The translations under genes were made by a program, and so were the position numbers. The notes under the pieces were generated by a model. The model was not told the origin of the DNA. It saw only the letters and a program-made list of their open reading frames with translations, and did not search any database. This document shows, piece after piece, positions 8,349 through 18,278 of a stretch of 36,507 nucleotides of DNA. Positions within the stretch are counted from its first letter, which is position 1. Every line of letters begins with the position of its first letter. The stretch is from CAZADH01 sp964483805 (GTDB lineage: Bacteria > Muiribacteriota > Ozemobacteria > Ozemobacterales > Ozemobacteraceae). The stretch is taken from positions 1-36,507 of the forward strand of contig CAZADH010000021.1 in the NCBI GenBank assembly GCA_964483805.1, written 5' to 3'.

Positions 8349-9385
8349 TATTCCTTCATGCCCGTCATCGCCGTCGACTCGACGAACTGCTTCTGGGCAA
8401 TGAAGTAACCGATGACCAGCGGCAGGATGGTGAAAGTCGCGGCGGCCATCTGCGCGCCCCAGTCGGTGCCCGACTCGCTGCTGAAGTAGCTCAAACCGAC
8501 CTGGATGACACGCAGACGCTGGTCGTTGGTGACGATCAGCGGCCAGACAAAGCTGTTCCAGTTGGTCAGGAACGAGAAGATGCCCAGGGTGACCATCGGT
8601 GGCTTCGACAACGGCAACAGGATGCGGAAGAAGAAGCCCAGTCGGCTGCAACCGTCGATCTTGGCGGCTTCGAACAGGTCTTTGGGCAACTGCAGGAAGA
8701 ACTGGCGCAGGAAGAAGATCGAATACACCGAGACCAGCCACGGCACGATCAGGGCGGCGAAGGTGTTGACCCAGCGCAGTTCCGAGAGCATCACGTAGTT
8801 CGGAATCAGCAACGCCTGCTGCGGAATCATCATCGTGCCCAGCAACCCGTAGAACAACAGGTTCTTGCCGGTAAACTTGAAAAAGGCAAAGGCGTAGGCC
8901 GCCATGGCACTGAGAATCAGGCTCAAAGCCGTCAGCGTGATCGACACGAACAGCGTGTTGAGGAAATACCGGTAGAACGGTTGGGCGTTCCACGCCTTCT
9001 TGTAGTTGGCCCAGGCCGTGAACGGTTTCTTGCTGTCGAGATCACGCAGTTGCTTGGCCAGATCGGCCGACGCCGAGGCGTCGGCCTTGGCCGCCTCGAT
9101 CTTGGCGACGAGCTCGGACCGCGCGACCTCGTATTTGGCCATGCGGGCAGCGTGCGATGCGATGCGGGCCCGGTCTTCCGGGGTGTTGAGCGCGTCGGGA
9201 CGCCAGACGTCGGGCATGACCACGATGCGCCGGCCGGCGCCGACGATCTCTTCGGGACTCTTGAACGAGGTGCCGACCATCCAGATGAACGGGAACACCA
9301 TGAAAATGACGCCCACCCACAAGGCCGCATGCACGGCGATGTGGATCGGGTTCTTGACGATGTCGTTCTTGATCGCGGCGAACAT
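8348..9385 (-). CDS. Carbohydrate ABC transporter permease, MalG/UgpE type, with an extra periplasmic loop
   Basis: A 345-residue inner-membrane permease of the CUT1 class. The conserved EAA loop, which docks the ATPase, reads EAAKIDGCSRLGFFFRILLPLSKPP. Six membrane segments are visible, the first at residues 18-40. Family members are usually about 270-300 residues; the excess here is about 55 residues (66-120) in the first periplasmic loop. That loop is charged and alanine-rich (DRARIASHAARMAKYEVARS, ELVAKIEAAKADASASADLA), which looks like a helical hairpin or coiled coil. The normal NYKKAWNAQPFYRYFLNTL segment follows. It sits 37 bases after the partner permease. No ATPase gene is present, so a shared MsmK-like ATPase elsewhere is inferred. 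Confidence 0.85.
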   Translation of the reverse strand: MFAAIKNDIVKNPIHIAVHAALWVGVIFMVFPFIWMVGTSFKSPEEIVGAGRRIVVMPDVWRPDALNTPEDRARIASHAARMAKYEVARSELVAKIEAAKADASASADLAKQLRDLDSKKPFTAWANYKKAWNAQPFYRYFLNTLFVSITLTALSLILSAMAAYAFAFFKFTGKNLLFYGLLGTMMIPQQALLIPNYVMLSELRWVNTFAALIVPWLVSVYSIFFLRQFFLQLPKDLFEAAKIDGCSRLGFFFRILLPLSKPPMVTLGIFSFLTNWNSFVWPLIVTNDQRLRVIQVGLSYFSSESGTDWGAQMAAATFTILPLVIGYFIAQKQFVESTAMTGMKE

Positions 9386-9422
9386 GGTGTTGGTTGTTAC
9401 TCGATTATATGTATGTTGTCAA

Positions 9423-10340
9423 TCAATTGTAATGCACACGTTTCTCGACGAACAGCTTGTTGAACATGGTCACCGAGAAGATCATCAGGAACAGGATGAA
9501 CGCCATGGCCAGACCGTAACCGAACTCGAACTTCTCGAAGGCGACCTGATACACGTAGTAGACGATAACCATGCAGCACTTCATCGGACCGCCGCGCGGC
9601 GTCATCATGTAGACCTGGGAGAACACCTGGAACGAACCGATGACCGACATGACGAAGACGAAGTAGGTCACCGGCGACAACATCGGCCAGGTGATGTGGC
9701 GGAACTGCTGCCAGCGATTGGCCCCGTCGATGCGGGCCGCCTCGTAGAGATGGGCCGGAATGTTCTGCAAGCCGGTCAGGAAGATGATGACGTTGTAACC
9801 CAGGCCCTTCCAGACACTCATCAGGATGATACAGAACATGGCCAGATTCGGGTCTTCGAGCCACTTTTGTGGGGCAACGCCGACTGTGTCGAGCACGCTA
9901 TTGAGCAGACCGTAGGACGGGTGATAGATGAAGTTCCACACGATCGCCACCGCGTTGATCGAGGTGATCACGGGGATGAAGTAAATCGTGCGATAGAACC
10001 CCAAACCGGCAATCTTGTTGTTGAGCAACAGGGCGACGGCCAGCGCTGAGAAAATGCCTGCCGGCACCGACACCACCGTGTAGGTCAGGGTATTCCACAG
10101 CGATTTGTAGAACATCGGGTCGGCAAACAACCGGCTGTAGTTGTCGATGCCGATGTACTCCGGATCGCCGATGAGATCCCAGCGGTAGAAGCTGACGATG
10201 ATCGAATAGACGATCGGCAACAACTGAAAAACGCCGACCACGAACAGCACCGGCAACAGGTAGACGTACGCACCCAGATCGTGCCGATCGATGAATGACT
10301 TCTCGACGACGACTGCGGTGGTGGGTTGGTGCTGGTTCAT
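9423..10340 (-). CDS. Carbohydrate ABC transporter permease, MalF/UgpA type
   Basis: A 305-residue permease of normal length for the CUT1 partner subunit. Membrane segments include AYVYLLPVLFVVGVFQLLPI (first helix) and GLGFYRTIYFIPVITSINAV. The EAA loop is YEAARIDGANRWQQFRHITWPMLSP. It would form the heterodimeric channel with the neighbouring MalG-type protein and take sugar from the binding protein. The gene lies 86 bases downstream of the exported two-domain protein and 37 bases before the second permease, so the four genes look like one transcription unit served by the promoter at 12155-12183. Confidence 0.85.
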   Translation of the reverse strand: MNQHQPTTAVVVEKSFIDRHDLGAYVYLLPVLFVVGVFQLLPIVYSIIVSFYRWDLIGDPEYIGIDNYSRLFADPMFYKSLWNTLTYTVVSVPAGIFSALAVALLLNNKIAGLGFYRTIYFIPVITSINAVAIVWNFIYHPSYGLLNSVLDTVGVAPQKWLEDPNLAMFCIILMSVWKGLGYNVIIFLTGLQNIPAHLYEAARIDGANRWQQFRHITWPMLSPVTYFVFVMSVIGSFQVFSQVYMMTPRGGPMKCCMVIVYYVYQVAFEKFEFGYGLAMAFILFLMIFSVTMFNKLFVEKRVHYN

Positions 10341-10404
10341 CGGGGTGTGTTAGTTGTAGCTACGTTGTATTGTTGGGTTGCCGGCCGGTCGTGCCGGATT
10401 TGTC

Positions 10405-10426
10405 GGGGCGACCGGCCGGTCGCCCC
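10405..10426 (-). repeat. 22-base perfect palindrome after the exported two-domain gene
   Basis: Half-site GGGGCGACCGG followed directly by its exact reverse complement, starting at the stop codon of the gene ending at 10427. In RNA it would form a very stable hairpin. No U-run follows, so it is more likely an intercistronic mRNA stabiliser or processing barrier than an intrinsic terminator. Confidence 0.7.
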
Positions 10427-12076
10427 TTACTTCATCAGTTCTTTGACGAGGTTGTCCATCATCGCCGGGGTCTCGTGGGTGAACGGCGGCGGACCCGGCT
10501 TGACGATGTTGATGTCGCTGTCGGGATACTGGTAGTCGGTGAAGTTGCAGGAACCCATCGCCACCAGCACGCCCTGGGCGAGCTTCTCGGTGACCATCAA
10601 TGGGATCAGCGCTCCTTGCGGATAGAGGACGGCATCGTTGCGTTTGTCGCCGTCTTTGTTGAACGACTTGTCGTCGGCGGTAACGAGGATCTCGACGCCG
10701 GCTTCGGCGGTCAACGGCTGTTTGTCGCGGCGGATCAGCGAACAACTGCCCCAGAAGATCGCGACCTTCACGCCTTCCATGATCGGCGACTCTTTCTTGA
10801 TGAAGCGTGCCAGCATGCCCCACGGTTTGTTGGTGCAGTGGCATTTGTCCCACACCTGGTCGCTGTTGAACAGCACCGCCGAACCAAGCTTGGTGAGCAG
10901 GCCGTTGAGGGTGCCGCGGCCCGCGAGCTGGTCGCTGTCCCAGTTGCAACCCAACACCAGCCGCCCGCCGGCCATGAACCAGTCGACGAGTGCCTTGGTC
11001 TCGCCCTCGGTATAGGGCAACGACGGCGCCGGCACCATCACCAGCTTGAAGCGGCTGAGCATCTCGGGGGTGAACAGGTTCAGCGCATAATAGACGTGGT
11101 ACCCGAGCTTGGTAACGTGCCGCTCGAACGTCTCCATTTTGTCGCTGCACGCATTGCCGTGGCCTGCATCGATGAGAATGTTCTTGTCGCGCTGCTCGGC
11201 ACTGGCTTCGTTGGCGAGTTTGACGGTGCGCGACGGCACCCGCTTCTCGCACGGTTGGCCGGTGACCCAGGCCACGGCATTGGCGGCAAACTGCGGGTGG
11301 CTGTACATGAACGAATCGTAGCTGTCGTGCAACTTGTTCTTCGGGTCGGATCCGACACCGTCGTCGAACGGCGACGAATCACCCAGGCCAACGACGCGGC
11401 CCTTGCCGAACTCGACGGCAACTGCGTAGGGGAGTTTCTTGCAACGGGCATCGAGCAACGACACGACCTTGGCGTCGGCGGCCGGTGCGACCGTGAAGGT
11501 CGACCCTGCCCAACAGCCAAGTGCGCGGACGCCGAACATCACCGGATGTGCGGTGTTGATCGTGCCTTGCACCGGGGCTTCATAGAAGAAGTCGCCGGTG
11601 AAGGTGAAGCCAAAGCTTGGGGTGAACTCGTTGAGCGCTTTGACCGCATCGTAGCCGTCGTTGTCACGGTCGGCGCCGCCGTGGTCGCCAATGGCGAACA
11701 GACCGCCGCCGTTCTTGACCCAGGCCACGATCGCCTGCTGTTCGGCCGGCTGATATGCGTTGTTCGGTTCAGCGAGGATCAACCCGCGGTAATTGGCGAG
11801 GAGTTCCGGGGTCATGCGGCCGTCACCGGCCACTTTCTTGAGAGAGTCGAGGACAAACCCCTGGGAGGCGAGCATCGCGGCCATCTCGGAATACGCTCCG
11901 GTGATGATCCAATCGGCGTTGCCGGCGGTCTGCCCGTGCGTATCGTCATACAGAACCTTGATAGCGGCAGAGCGCTTCGCCGGTTTGGTCGAACCCGCGG
12001 CGAGAACCGGGACGGTGGCCATCGTTGCGCAGGCAACGATCAGGGCGAGAGCGAGGAGACTGTGGCGATACTTCAT
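10427..12076 (-). CDS. Exported protein with two GIFT/GldG-like (glutamine-amidotransferase-fold) domains
   Basis: A 549-residue protein with a clear signal peptide (MKYRHSLLALALIVACATMA...AAG). The first domain (about residues 38-280) begins IKVLYDDTHGQTAG and contains LANYRGLILAEPNNAY, AIVAWVKNGGGLFAIGDHGG and a late segment GKGRVVGLGDSSPFDDG. This order matches the IFT52/GldG-type fold related to class I amidotransferases but with no catalytic cysteine triad. A second copy starts near residue 300 (NILIDAGHGNACSDKMETFE) with FKLVMVPAPSLPYTEGETKA and FMAGGRLVLGCNWDSD. It probably binds a ligand or partner in the periplasm. It is the first gene of the ABC-permease operon, with a perfect AAGGAGG site. 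The pairing with CUT1 permeases is unusual; its exact job is unknown. Confidence 0.6.
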   Translation of the reverse strand: MKYRHSLLALALIVACATMATVPVLAAGSTKPAKRSAAIKVLYDDTHGQTAGNADWIITGAYSEMAAMLASQGFVLDSLKKVAGDGRMTPELLANYRGLILAEPNNAYQPAEQQAIVAWVKNGGGLFAIGDHGGADRDNDGYDAVKALNEFTPSFGFTFTGDFFYEAPVQGTINTAHPVMFGVRALGCWAGSTFTVAPAADAKVVSLLDARCKKLPYAVAVEFGKGRVVGLGDSSPFDDGVGSDPKNKLHDSYDSFMYSHPQFAANAVAWVTGQPCEKRVPSRTVKLANEASAEQRDKNILIDAGHGNACSDKMETFERHVTKLGYHVYYALNLFTPEMLSRFKLVMVPAPSLPYTEGETKALVDWFMAGGRLVLGCNWDSDQLAGRGTLNGLLTKLGSAVLFNSDQVWDKCHCTNKPWGMLARFIKKESPIMEGVKVAIFWGSCSLIRRDKQPLTAEAGVEILVTADDKSFNKDGDKRNDAVLYPQGALIPLMVTEKLAQGVLVAMGSCNFTDYQYPDSDINIVKPGPPPFTHETPAMMDNLVKELMK

Positions 12077-12154
12077 ACTACCTACCTCCTTGGGAAACCT
12101 GCGCCGGGCCGGTTGCTCGAGGTGACCATCCCGACAGCAAAAATCAGTCGTTCG

Positions 12155-12183
12155 ATTATAAGAAAAACTGCGCCCGGTGGCAA
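12155..12183 (-). promoter_or_regulatory. Promoter of the ABC/two-domain protein operon
   Basis: On the minus strand TTGCCA (12183-12178), 17-base spacer, TATAAT (12160-12155). Only one mismatch to the sigma-70 consensus. Transcription would begin near 12148, leaving a leader of about 72 bases before ATG 12076. Confidence 0.7.
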
Positions 12184-12193
12184 CCGTTCAGAT

Positions 12194-12220
12194 GGGGTCT
12201 ATCCCTGGGGTCTGTCCCCT
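12194..12220. repeat. Tandem GGGGTCTRTCCC(C)T repeat, REP-like
   Basis: Two adjacent near-copies: GGGGTCTATCCCT (12194-12206) and GGGGTCTGTCCCCT (12207-12220). Each is itself a short inverted repeat (GGGG...CCCC). Sequences of the form GGGGACAGACCCC are commonly found as extragenic palindromes linked to REP-associated transposases. It lies between the end of the ATP synthase operon and the next promoter. Confidence 0.55.
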
Positions 12221-12228
12221 ATCCACAA

Positions 12229-12758
12229 TTACGCGAGAGCGCGCGCCAGCAGCAGGCGGGCGAGCTGTTCGCGTTCGTCGTTGGTGGTCGCCTTGGTGAA
12301 ATCGGTCGGGCGAATCACGACGCGGTGCAGGTCGTCGATGGTACCGACACCGTCGCTCTGGGCGCCGGGAACAATCAAACGCTCGGCCAGCAGGGTGGCG
12401 CGGTTGCTGGCCATCTCGAAAATGCCGCCGGTGACCCCGAACAGGATGATCTTGTCGTTCATGTCGGTGATGCGGATGACCCCGACGTCGAGCCGGGCCA
12501 GCACCGCCTGGTGATTGGCCATGACGCCCATGCTGCCGTTGCCGACTGGAATGCGCACCGCCTTCGCGTCATCGGCGAAGTGACAATGGCCCGGCGAGTA
12601 GATCTCGAGCCGGAACTGGTGCTGCCCCTTGGCCTTCTCGGCCGGCCCGCGCTTGCCCAAACCGGCCAGCACGTTAACGCGGTCACGGTCGGGATCGACC
12701 GGCCCCGTCGGCAGATCGTAATCGGCCGGCGCCTCGCGCGTGGGTTTGGTCGGCTCGC

Positions 12759-12762
<4 letters not shown>
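12229..12762 (-). CDS. atpC: ATP synthase epsilon subunit
   Basis: A 177-residue epsilon subunit, which caps the rotor stalk and can inhibit ATP hydrolysis. The core starts at about residue 48 (FRLEIYSPGHCHFADDAKAV) and shows the beta-sandwich signature GSMGVMANHQAVLARLDVGVI and FGVTGGIFEMASNRATLLAE. An N-terminal extension of about 45 residues, charged and proline-rich, is not usual for this subunit. The C-terminal helical hairpin is short. Start ATG 12762 overlaps the atpD stop (ATGA). It is the last gene of the operon. Confidence 0.9.
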
Positions 12763-14261
<1,499 letters not shown>

Positions 14262-14358
14262 AGCTGCGTCTCCCTGCAACCGCCCGCGATTACCGATCGG
14301 CGGGACTGGTCGAATCCCTGGCGCGGTAGGGTCCCGCGCCCGTATTTACGAAATATTG

Positions 14359-15219
14359 CTAACTCTTCAATGCCTCGGACCCGGACACCACCTCGGCCAG
14401 TTCGCGCGTGATCGAGTCCTGGCGGGTCCGGTTGTACTTCAACGTCAGATCACCGAGCAGTTCCTCGGCCTTGTCGGTGGCAGCGCCCATTGCCACCATG
14501 CGGGCGCCCTGCTCGGCCGCCGCCGTCTCCATGACTGCGAGCGAAAAGAACCCTTCGATGTACAACGGCAACAACATGTCGAAAACCGCCTTGGGCGAAG
14601 GCTCGTAAAGAAAATTCTGCACATGCTTGGTCGGGCGCACTTCGAGCGACACCGGCAGCAACTGGCGGACGACCATGTCGTTTTCGATGGCCGAGATGAA
14701 CCGGCTGTAAACGACCCAGACCGCATCGACCTCTTTCTTCATGAACGCTTCGATGCCCACGCCCACCGCCTCGCGCATGCGCGCCGGGGAGTTCTCGGAC
14801 GCCAGGTTCGGGTAGGCGGCCATGATCGGGTGTTTCTGGCCCTTGAGCCCGTCGCCGGCCTTCTTGCCAACCGTCATCAGCTTGATGTTGCGAACATCGA
14901 GCGACTCGATGTACCGCCGCGCCGTCTTGAGCAGTTCGTGGTTGAAACTGCCGCACAACCCGCGTTCACCGGCCATGACCACGATGCCGACCGACTCGCG
15001 ATGGCGTTTGGTGAAGAACGGATGACTCGGACCGCTGCCCAGGTTCGGCAGGATGTCGGCGAGAATGTGCTCGACCTTCTCGAGGTAGTGACGCGCGTTG
15101 TTGACCCGGTCGACGGCCTGCTTGAGGCGGGCCGTGGCGACCAGTTTCATCGCCTGGGTGATCTGCTTGATGTTCTTGACACCGCGGATCTTCCCTTTGA
15201 TGTCGCGCAGGTTGCCCAT
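14359..15219 (-). CDS. atpG: ATP synthase gamma subunit
   Basis: A 286-residue gamma subunit, the central rotor shaft. The N-terminal helix is MGNLRDIKGKIRGVKNIKQI TQAMKLVATARL and the C-terminal helix contains NRTRQDSITRELAEVVSGSEAL, both standard. Internal marker VVMAGERGLCGSFNHEL is conserved. Length is normal. It lies 24 bases after atpA and 97 bases before atpD; that gap is AT-rich next to the atpG stop and carries a GTAAATAC element at 14342-14349. Confidence 0.97.
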   Translation of the reverse strand: MGNLRDIKGKIRGVKNIKQITQAMKLVATARLKQAVDRVNNARHYLEKVEHILADILPNLGSGPSHPFFTKRHRESVGIVVMAGERGLCGSFNHELLKTARRYIESLDVRNIKLMTVGKKAGDGLKGQKHPIMAAYPNLASENSPARMREAVGVGIEAFMKKEVDAVWVVYSRFISAIENDMVVRQLLPVSLEVRPTKHVQNFLYEPSPKAVFDMLLPLYIEGFFSLAVMETAAAEQGARMVAMGAATDKAEELLGDLTLKYNRTRQDSITRELAEVVSGSEALKS

Positions 15220-15243
15220 CGTTGTTGCCTGTTGCCTTTGGCT

Positions 15244-16809
15244 TTACGCGGCCTGGGTGCCGCCGGCAGCCGACTCGGCCAACGCCGCCGGACCCGCGTC
15301 GCGTTTGAATTCCTTGGTGACGAACTCGCGCACGACCTTCTCGAGTTGTTCGGCCACTTCCTTCGAGACGGTCTTGTCTTTCATGATCTTGAAGCCGATT
15401 TCGGGGTGCTCCTTGGCCATGTGCTTGAGCAGTTCGCCCTTGAAGCGCGCCGTTTCGGCGACACTCAGCGCGTCGCAGAACCCGTTGGTGGCAGCCCAGA
15501 TCAGGATGATCTGGTCGGCGACCGGCATAGTCTGGTGCAGACCCTGCTTGAGCACTTCGACGAGACGCTCGCCGCGGGCGAGCTGCGCCTGCGACGCTTT
15601 GTCGAGATCTTTCGAGAACTGGGCAAACGCCGCCAACTCGCGATACTGGGCGAGGTCGAGGCGCAGACGGCCGGCGACCTGCTTCATTCCCTTGATCTGG
15701 GCGTTGCCGCCGACGCGCGACACCGACAGACCGACGTTGATGGCCGGTCGCACGCCGCTATAGAACAGGGCCGACTCGAGATAGATCTGGCCGTCGGTAA
15801 TCGAGATGACGTTGGTCGGGATGTACGCCGACACATCACCCGCCTGCGTCTCGATGATCGGCAACGCGGTCAGCGAACCGCCGCCGAGCGAATCGTCGAG
15901 CTTGGCCGCGCGCTCCAATAGGCGCGAGTGCAGATAGAAAATGTCGGACGGATACGCCTCGCGGCCCGGGGGCCGCCGCAGCAACAGCGAAATCTGGCGA
16001 TAGGCGTAGGCGTGCTTGGTGAGATCGTCATACACGATCAATACGTGTTTGCCGCGATTGCGGAAATACTCACCGATGGCGCAACCCGAGAACGGTGCAA
16101 TGAACTGCTGCGGCGCCGGGTCGGATGCCGCGGCGACCACCACCGTGGTGTAACGCATCGCGTCATGGGCCTTGAGCGTGGCGACGATCTGCGCCACCGT
16201 CGAGACCTTCTGGCCGATGGCAACGTAAATACAAATGACGTCGGTGTCGCGCTGGTTGATGATCGTATCGATGGCCACCGTGGTCTTGCCGGTCTGGCGG
16301 TCGCCGATGATCAACTCGCGTTGGCCGCGGCCGATCGGAATCATCGCATCGATGGCGATCAAACCCGTCTGCAGCGGCTCTTTGACGCCCTGACGCTGGC
16401 ACACGCCCAACGCCGGGGCTTCGACCTGCCCCAGTTCGTCGCCGACGATGGGGCCCAGGCCGTCTTGGGGTTCGCCCAGCGCGTTCACCACGCGGCCGAC
16501 CATGGCGTCACCAACCGGCAGCTTGAGAACCTGCCCGGTGCGCTTGACCAGATCGCCCTCGCGAATACCGTCGTCGGGGCCGAGCAAAATGACGCCGACG
16601 TTCTCTTCTTCGAGGTTGAGCACGTAGCCCTTGACCCCGTTGGCGAACTCGACCATCTCGCCGGCCATGACCTTCTGCAGGCCATAGACGCGGGCGATGC
16701 CGTCGCCGACCTGCAGAACCACGCCGGTCTCCGACAACTTGATCTCGTCTTTGAAGTCGGCGATCTCCTGCTCGATGATCGCCATGATTTCTTCGGGTTT
16801 GATTACCAT
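15244..16809 (-). CDS. atpA: ATP synthase alpha subunit
   Basis: A 521-residue alpha subunit. The nucleotide-binding loop GDRQTGKT is at residues 169-176; the N-terminal beta-barrel (VVLQVGDGIARVYGL) and the visit motif PAINVGLSVSRVGGNAQ are conserved. The start ATG 16807-16809 gives MVIKPEEIMAIIEQEI, matching the family's N-terminal helix. It follows atpH by 80 bases. A GTAAATAC element occurs within codons for CIYV at 16225-16232. Confidence 0.97.
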   Translation of the reverse strand: MVIKPEEIMAIIEQEIADFKDEIKLSETGVVLQVGDGIARVYGLQKVMAGEMVEFANGVKGYVLNLEEENVGVILLGPDDGIREGDLVKRTGQVLKLPVGDAMVGRVVNALGEPQDGLGPIVGDELGQVEAPALGVCQRQGVKEPLQTGLIAIDAMIPIGRGQRELIIGDRQTGKTTVAIDTIINQRDTDVICIYVAIGQKVSTVAQIVATLKAHDAMRYTTVVVAAASDPAPQQFIAPFSGCAIGEYFRNRGKHVLIVYDDLTKHAYAYRQISLLLRRPPGREAYPSDIFYLHSRLLERAAKLDDSLGGGSLTALPIIETQAGDVSAYIPTNVISITDGQIYLESALFYSGVRPAINVGLSVSRVGGNAQIKGMKQVAGRLRLDLAQYRELAAFAQFSKDLDKASQAQLARGERLVEVLKQGLHQTMPVADQIILIWAATNGFCDALSVAETARFKGELLKHMAKEHPEIGFKIMKDKTVSKEVAEQLEKVVREFVTKEFKRDAGPAALAESAAGGTQAA

Positions 16810-16889
16810 ATGCCTTGCCTCGTCTCTGGGGCGTTACGCGGGTGATGCGGGGGGGGAGGGGCGCGTTGGCGTTCCCCTGGCCCGATCAC

Positions 16890-17531
16890 TCATGCCGGGG
16901 GACCGGATCGCGGTTGGGGATTCTTGTCGCCCTCGGTGGCCGCCAATTCAGGCAGTTCACCGAGGTCGACCCCGGAAAACATATTGCGATTGAGTCGCAA
17001 CAAGCGCTCGTTCATCAGGCGGATGCGCGTGCGCATCGAGCCATCGAGCAACAGGTCGCCGTAATGGATGGTCATGCCGCCGATCAGTTCGGGGTCGACG
17101 ACCTCGCGGATCTCGAGTTGACCGCCGCCTGTGCGCCGGTGCAACGCGGCTTCGAGGCGTTGGCGTTCGAGGTTGCTCAGCGGTACCGCCGACCGGATGG
17201 TGACGCGAATGCGCTTCTCGTAGTCGCGATACCGTTTGTCGAAGGCATCGCGAATCATGGCCAGCAGCGGGATGCGCCCCTTGCGGATCAACACCATCAG
17301 GAAGGGCAGCACCGTCGTGCTCTCGAGCGACGCGCAAGCCTTGGTGAGGATGCGCCGCTTCTCGTCGACCGGAATCGAAGGGTGGAAGAGCAACTGGTGG
17401 AACTTGGGTTGATGCTGGAACAGGCGATCGAGGTGGTTGAGGTCGCTCTGCGCAGCCGCCACTTCGTGCACGGCCTCGGCCCGTTGGAACAGGGCCTGCG
17501 CGTACCGTGTCGCCAGCAGCCTCAGTTTCAC
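16890..17531 (-). CDS. atpH: ATP synthase delta subunit
   Basis: A 213-residue delta (OSCP-like) subunit that ties the peripheral stalk to the alpha/beta head. Family features are LATRYAQALFQRAEA near the N-terminus and the C-terminal segment LEIREVVDPELIGGMTIHYGDLLLDGSMRTRI. About 30 residues after that point (EGDKNPQPRSGPPA tail) exceed the usual length. It starts with GTG 17531, overlapping the atpF stop as GTGA. Confidence 0.93.
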   Translation of the reverse strand: MKLRLLATRYAQALFQRAEAVHEVAAAQSDLNHLDRLFQHQPKFHQLLFHPSIPVDEKRRILTKACASLESTTVLPFLMVLIRKGRIPLLAMIRDAFDKRYRDYEKRIRVTIRSAVPLSNLERQRLEAALHRRTGGGQLEIREVVDPELIGGMTIHYGDLLLDGSMRTRIRLMNERLLRLNRNMFSGVDLGELPELAATEGDKNPQPRSGPPA

Positions 17532-18262
17532 GACAGTTTCTCCAGGTCGACGATCATGCGCTCGATGATCTCGCGTTGCGTCTTCTCGTCGATAGACCGT
17601 TGCACGAGCCGTTCGGTCGTCTTCATCGTCAGGTTGACCACATCACTGCGCAGTTCGAGCCAGGCGCGCTGGCGTTCCCGCTGGATCATGACATGGGCGT
17701 GGTCGACGATCTTCTGCGCTTGTACGCGCGCTGCGGCTGTGATCTCTTCCTTGTTCTGCTGAGCCTCGATCGTTGCCTTCTGCACGATGGCGTGGGCCTC
17801 GCTTTGCGCGCTCGCGATCTTTGCATCGTACTGCTCGCGCAACTCGAGAGCCCGGGCATTGGCCTCAGCCGCGCCCGACAATTCGTCGGCGACCTTCTGC
17901 CGCCGCCGTTCGAGCATCTCGTGGGCCGGACCGAACAGGAAGCGTTTCAACAGCCACAACAAGAGATAGAAGTTGAACAACTGCGCGACCAGGATCCGCC
18001 AGTCGAAATCGAGCAGGCCGGGACCGGCATGCTCGCCGCCTTTGGCCACACTGCCGTGCCCAGCCGCGGTGCCAGCGGGAACAGCTTCGGCCGTCGGCGC
18101 CCCAGCCCAGGCACAGTTGGCCGCGGCAAACACCACGACCAGTGCCAGAACCCCGAGGGCGGCCCACGCTTGCGCGTGACCACGCCCTGTGCGGGGGGCC
18201 AGGATCGGCGGACGGATGCGGCCGCGCGGCCGACATCCCCGGTTGCGGAAGGTGGTGCTCAT
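17528..18262 (-). CDS. atpF: ATP synthase b subunit with N-terminal extension
   Basis: A 244-residue b subunit, the peripheral stalk. The core begins about residue 85 with the membrane helix (ILVAQLFNFYLLLWLLKRFL) and continues into a long charged coiled coil (HEMLERRRQKVADELSGAAE ...). Ahead of it lies an unusual N-terminal segment: a basic stretch, then a hydrophobic run (AALGVLALVVVFAAANCAWA) that looks like a signal peptide, then a Gly/Ala-rich linker. Longer b subunits with cleaved leaders are known in some phyla, so the leader may direct insertion. ATG 18262 is the only good start upstream of both hydrophobic regions. It is 16 bases after atpE. Confidence 0.93.
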   Translation of the reverse strand: MSTTFRNRGCRPRGRIRPPILAPRTGRGHAQAWAALGVLALVVVFAAANCAWAGAPTAEAVPAGTAAGHGSVAKGGEHAGPGLLDFDWRILVAQLFNFYLLLWLLKRFLFGPAHEMLERRRQKVADELSGAAEANARALELREQYDAKIASAQSEAHAIVQKATIEAQQNKEEITAAARVQAQKIVDHAHVMIQRERQRAWLELRSDVVNLTMKTTERLVQRSIDEKTQREIIERMIVDLEKLS

Positions 18263-18278
18263 GCCGATCAGGCCTGAC

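Noticed and set aside
9404..9422. TTGACA and TATAAT between the two permease genes
   Set aside because: Both hexamers are perfect but only seven bases apart, far too close to act together. TATAAT alone has no good -35.
10295..12514. 739-residue open frame on the plus strand opposite the two-domain exported gene
   Set aside because: Mirror frame of a GC-rich gene; the minus-strand protein has a signal peptide, ribosome site and promoter, whereas this frame has no recognisable features. The same applies to the long plus frames at 3777-5750, 6975-8408, 14356-15921 and 23347-24717.
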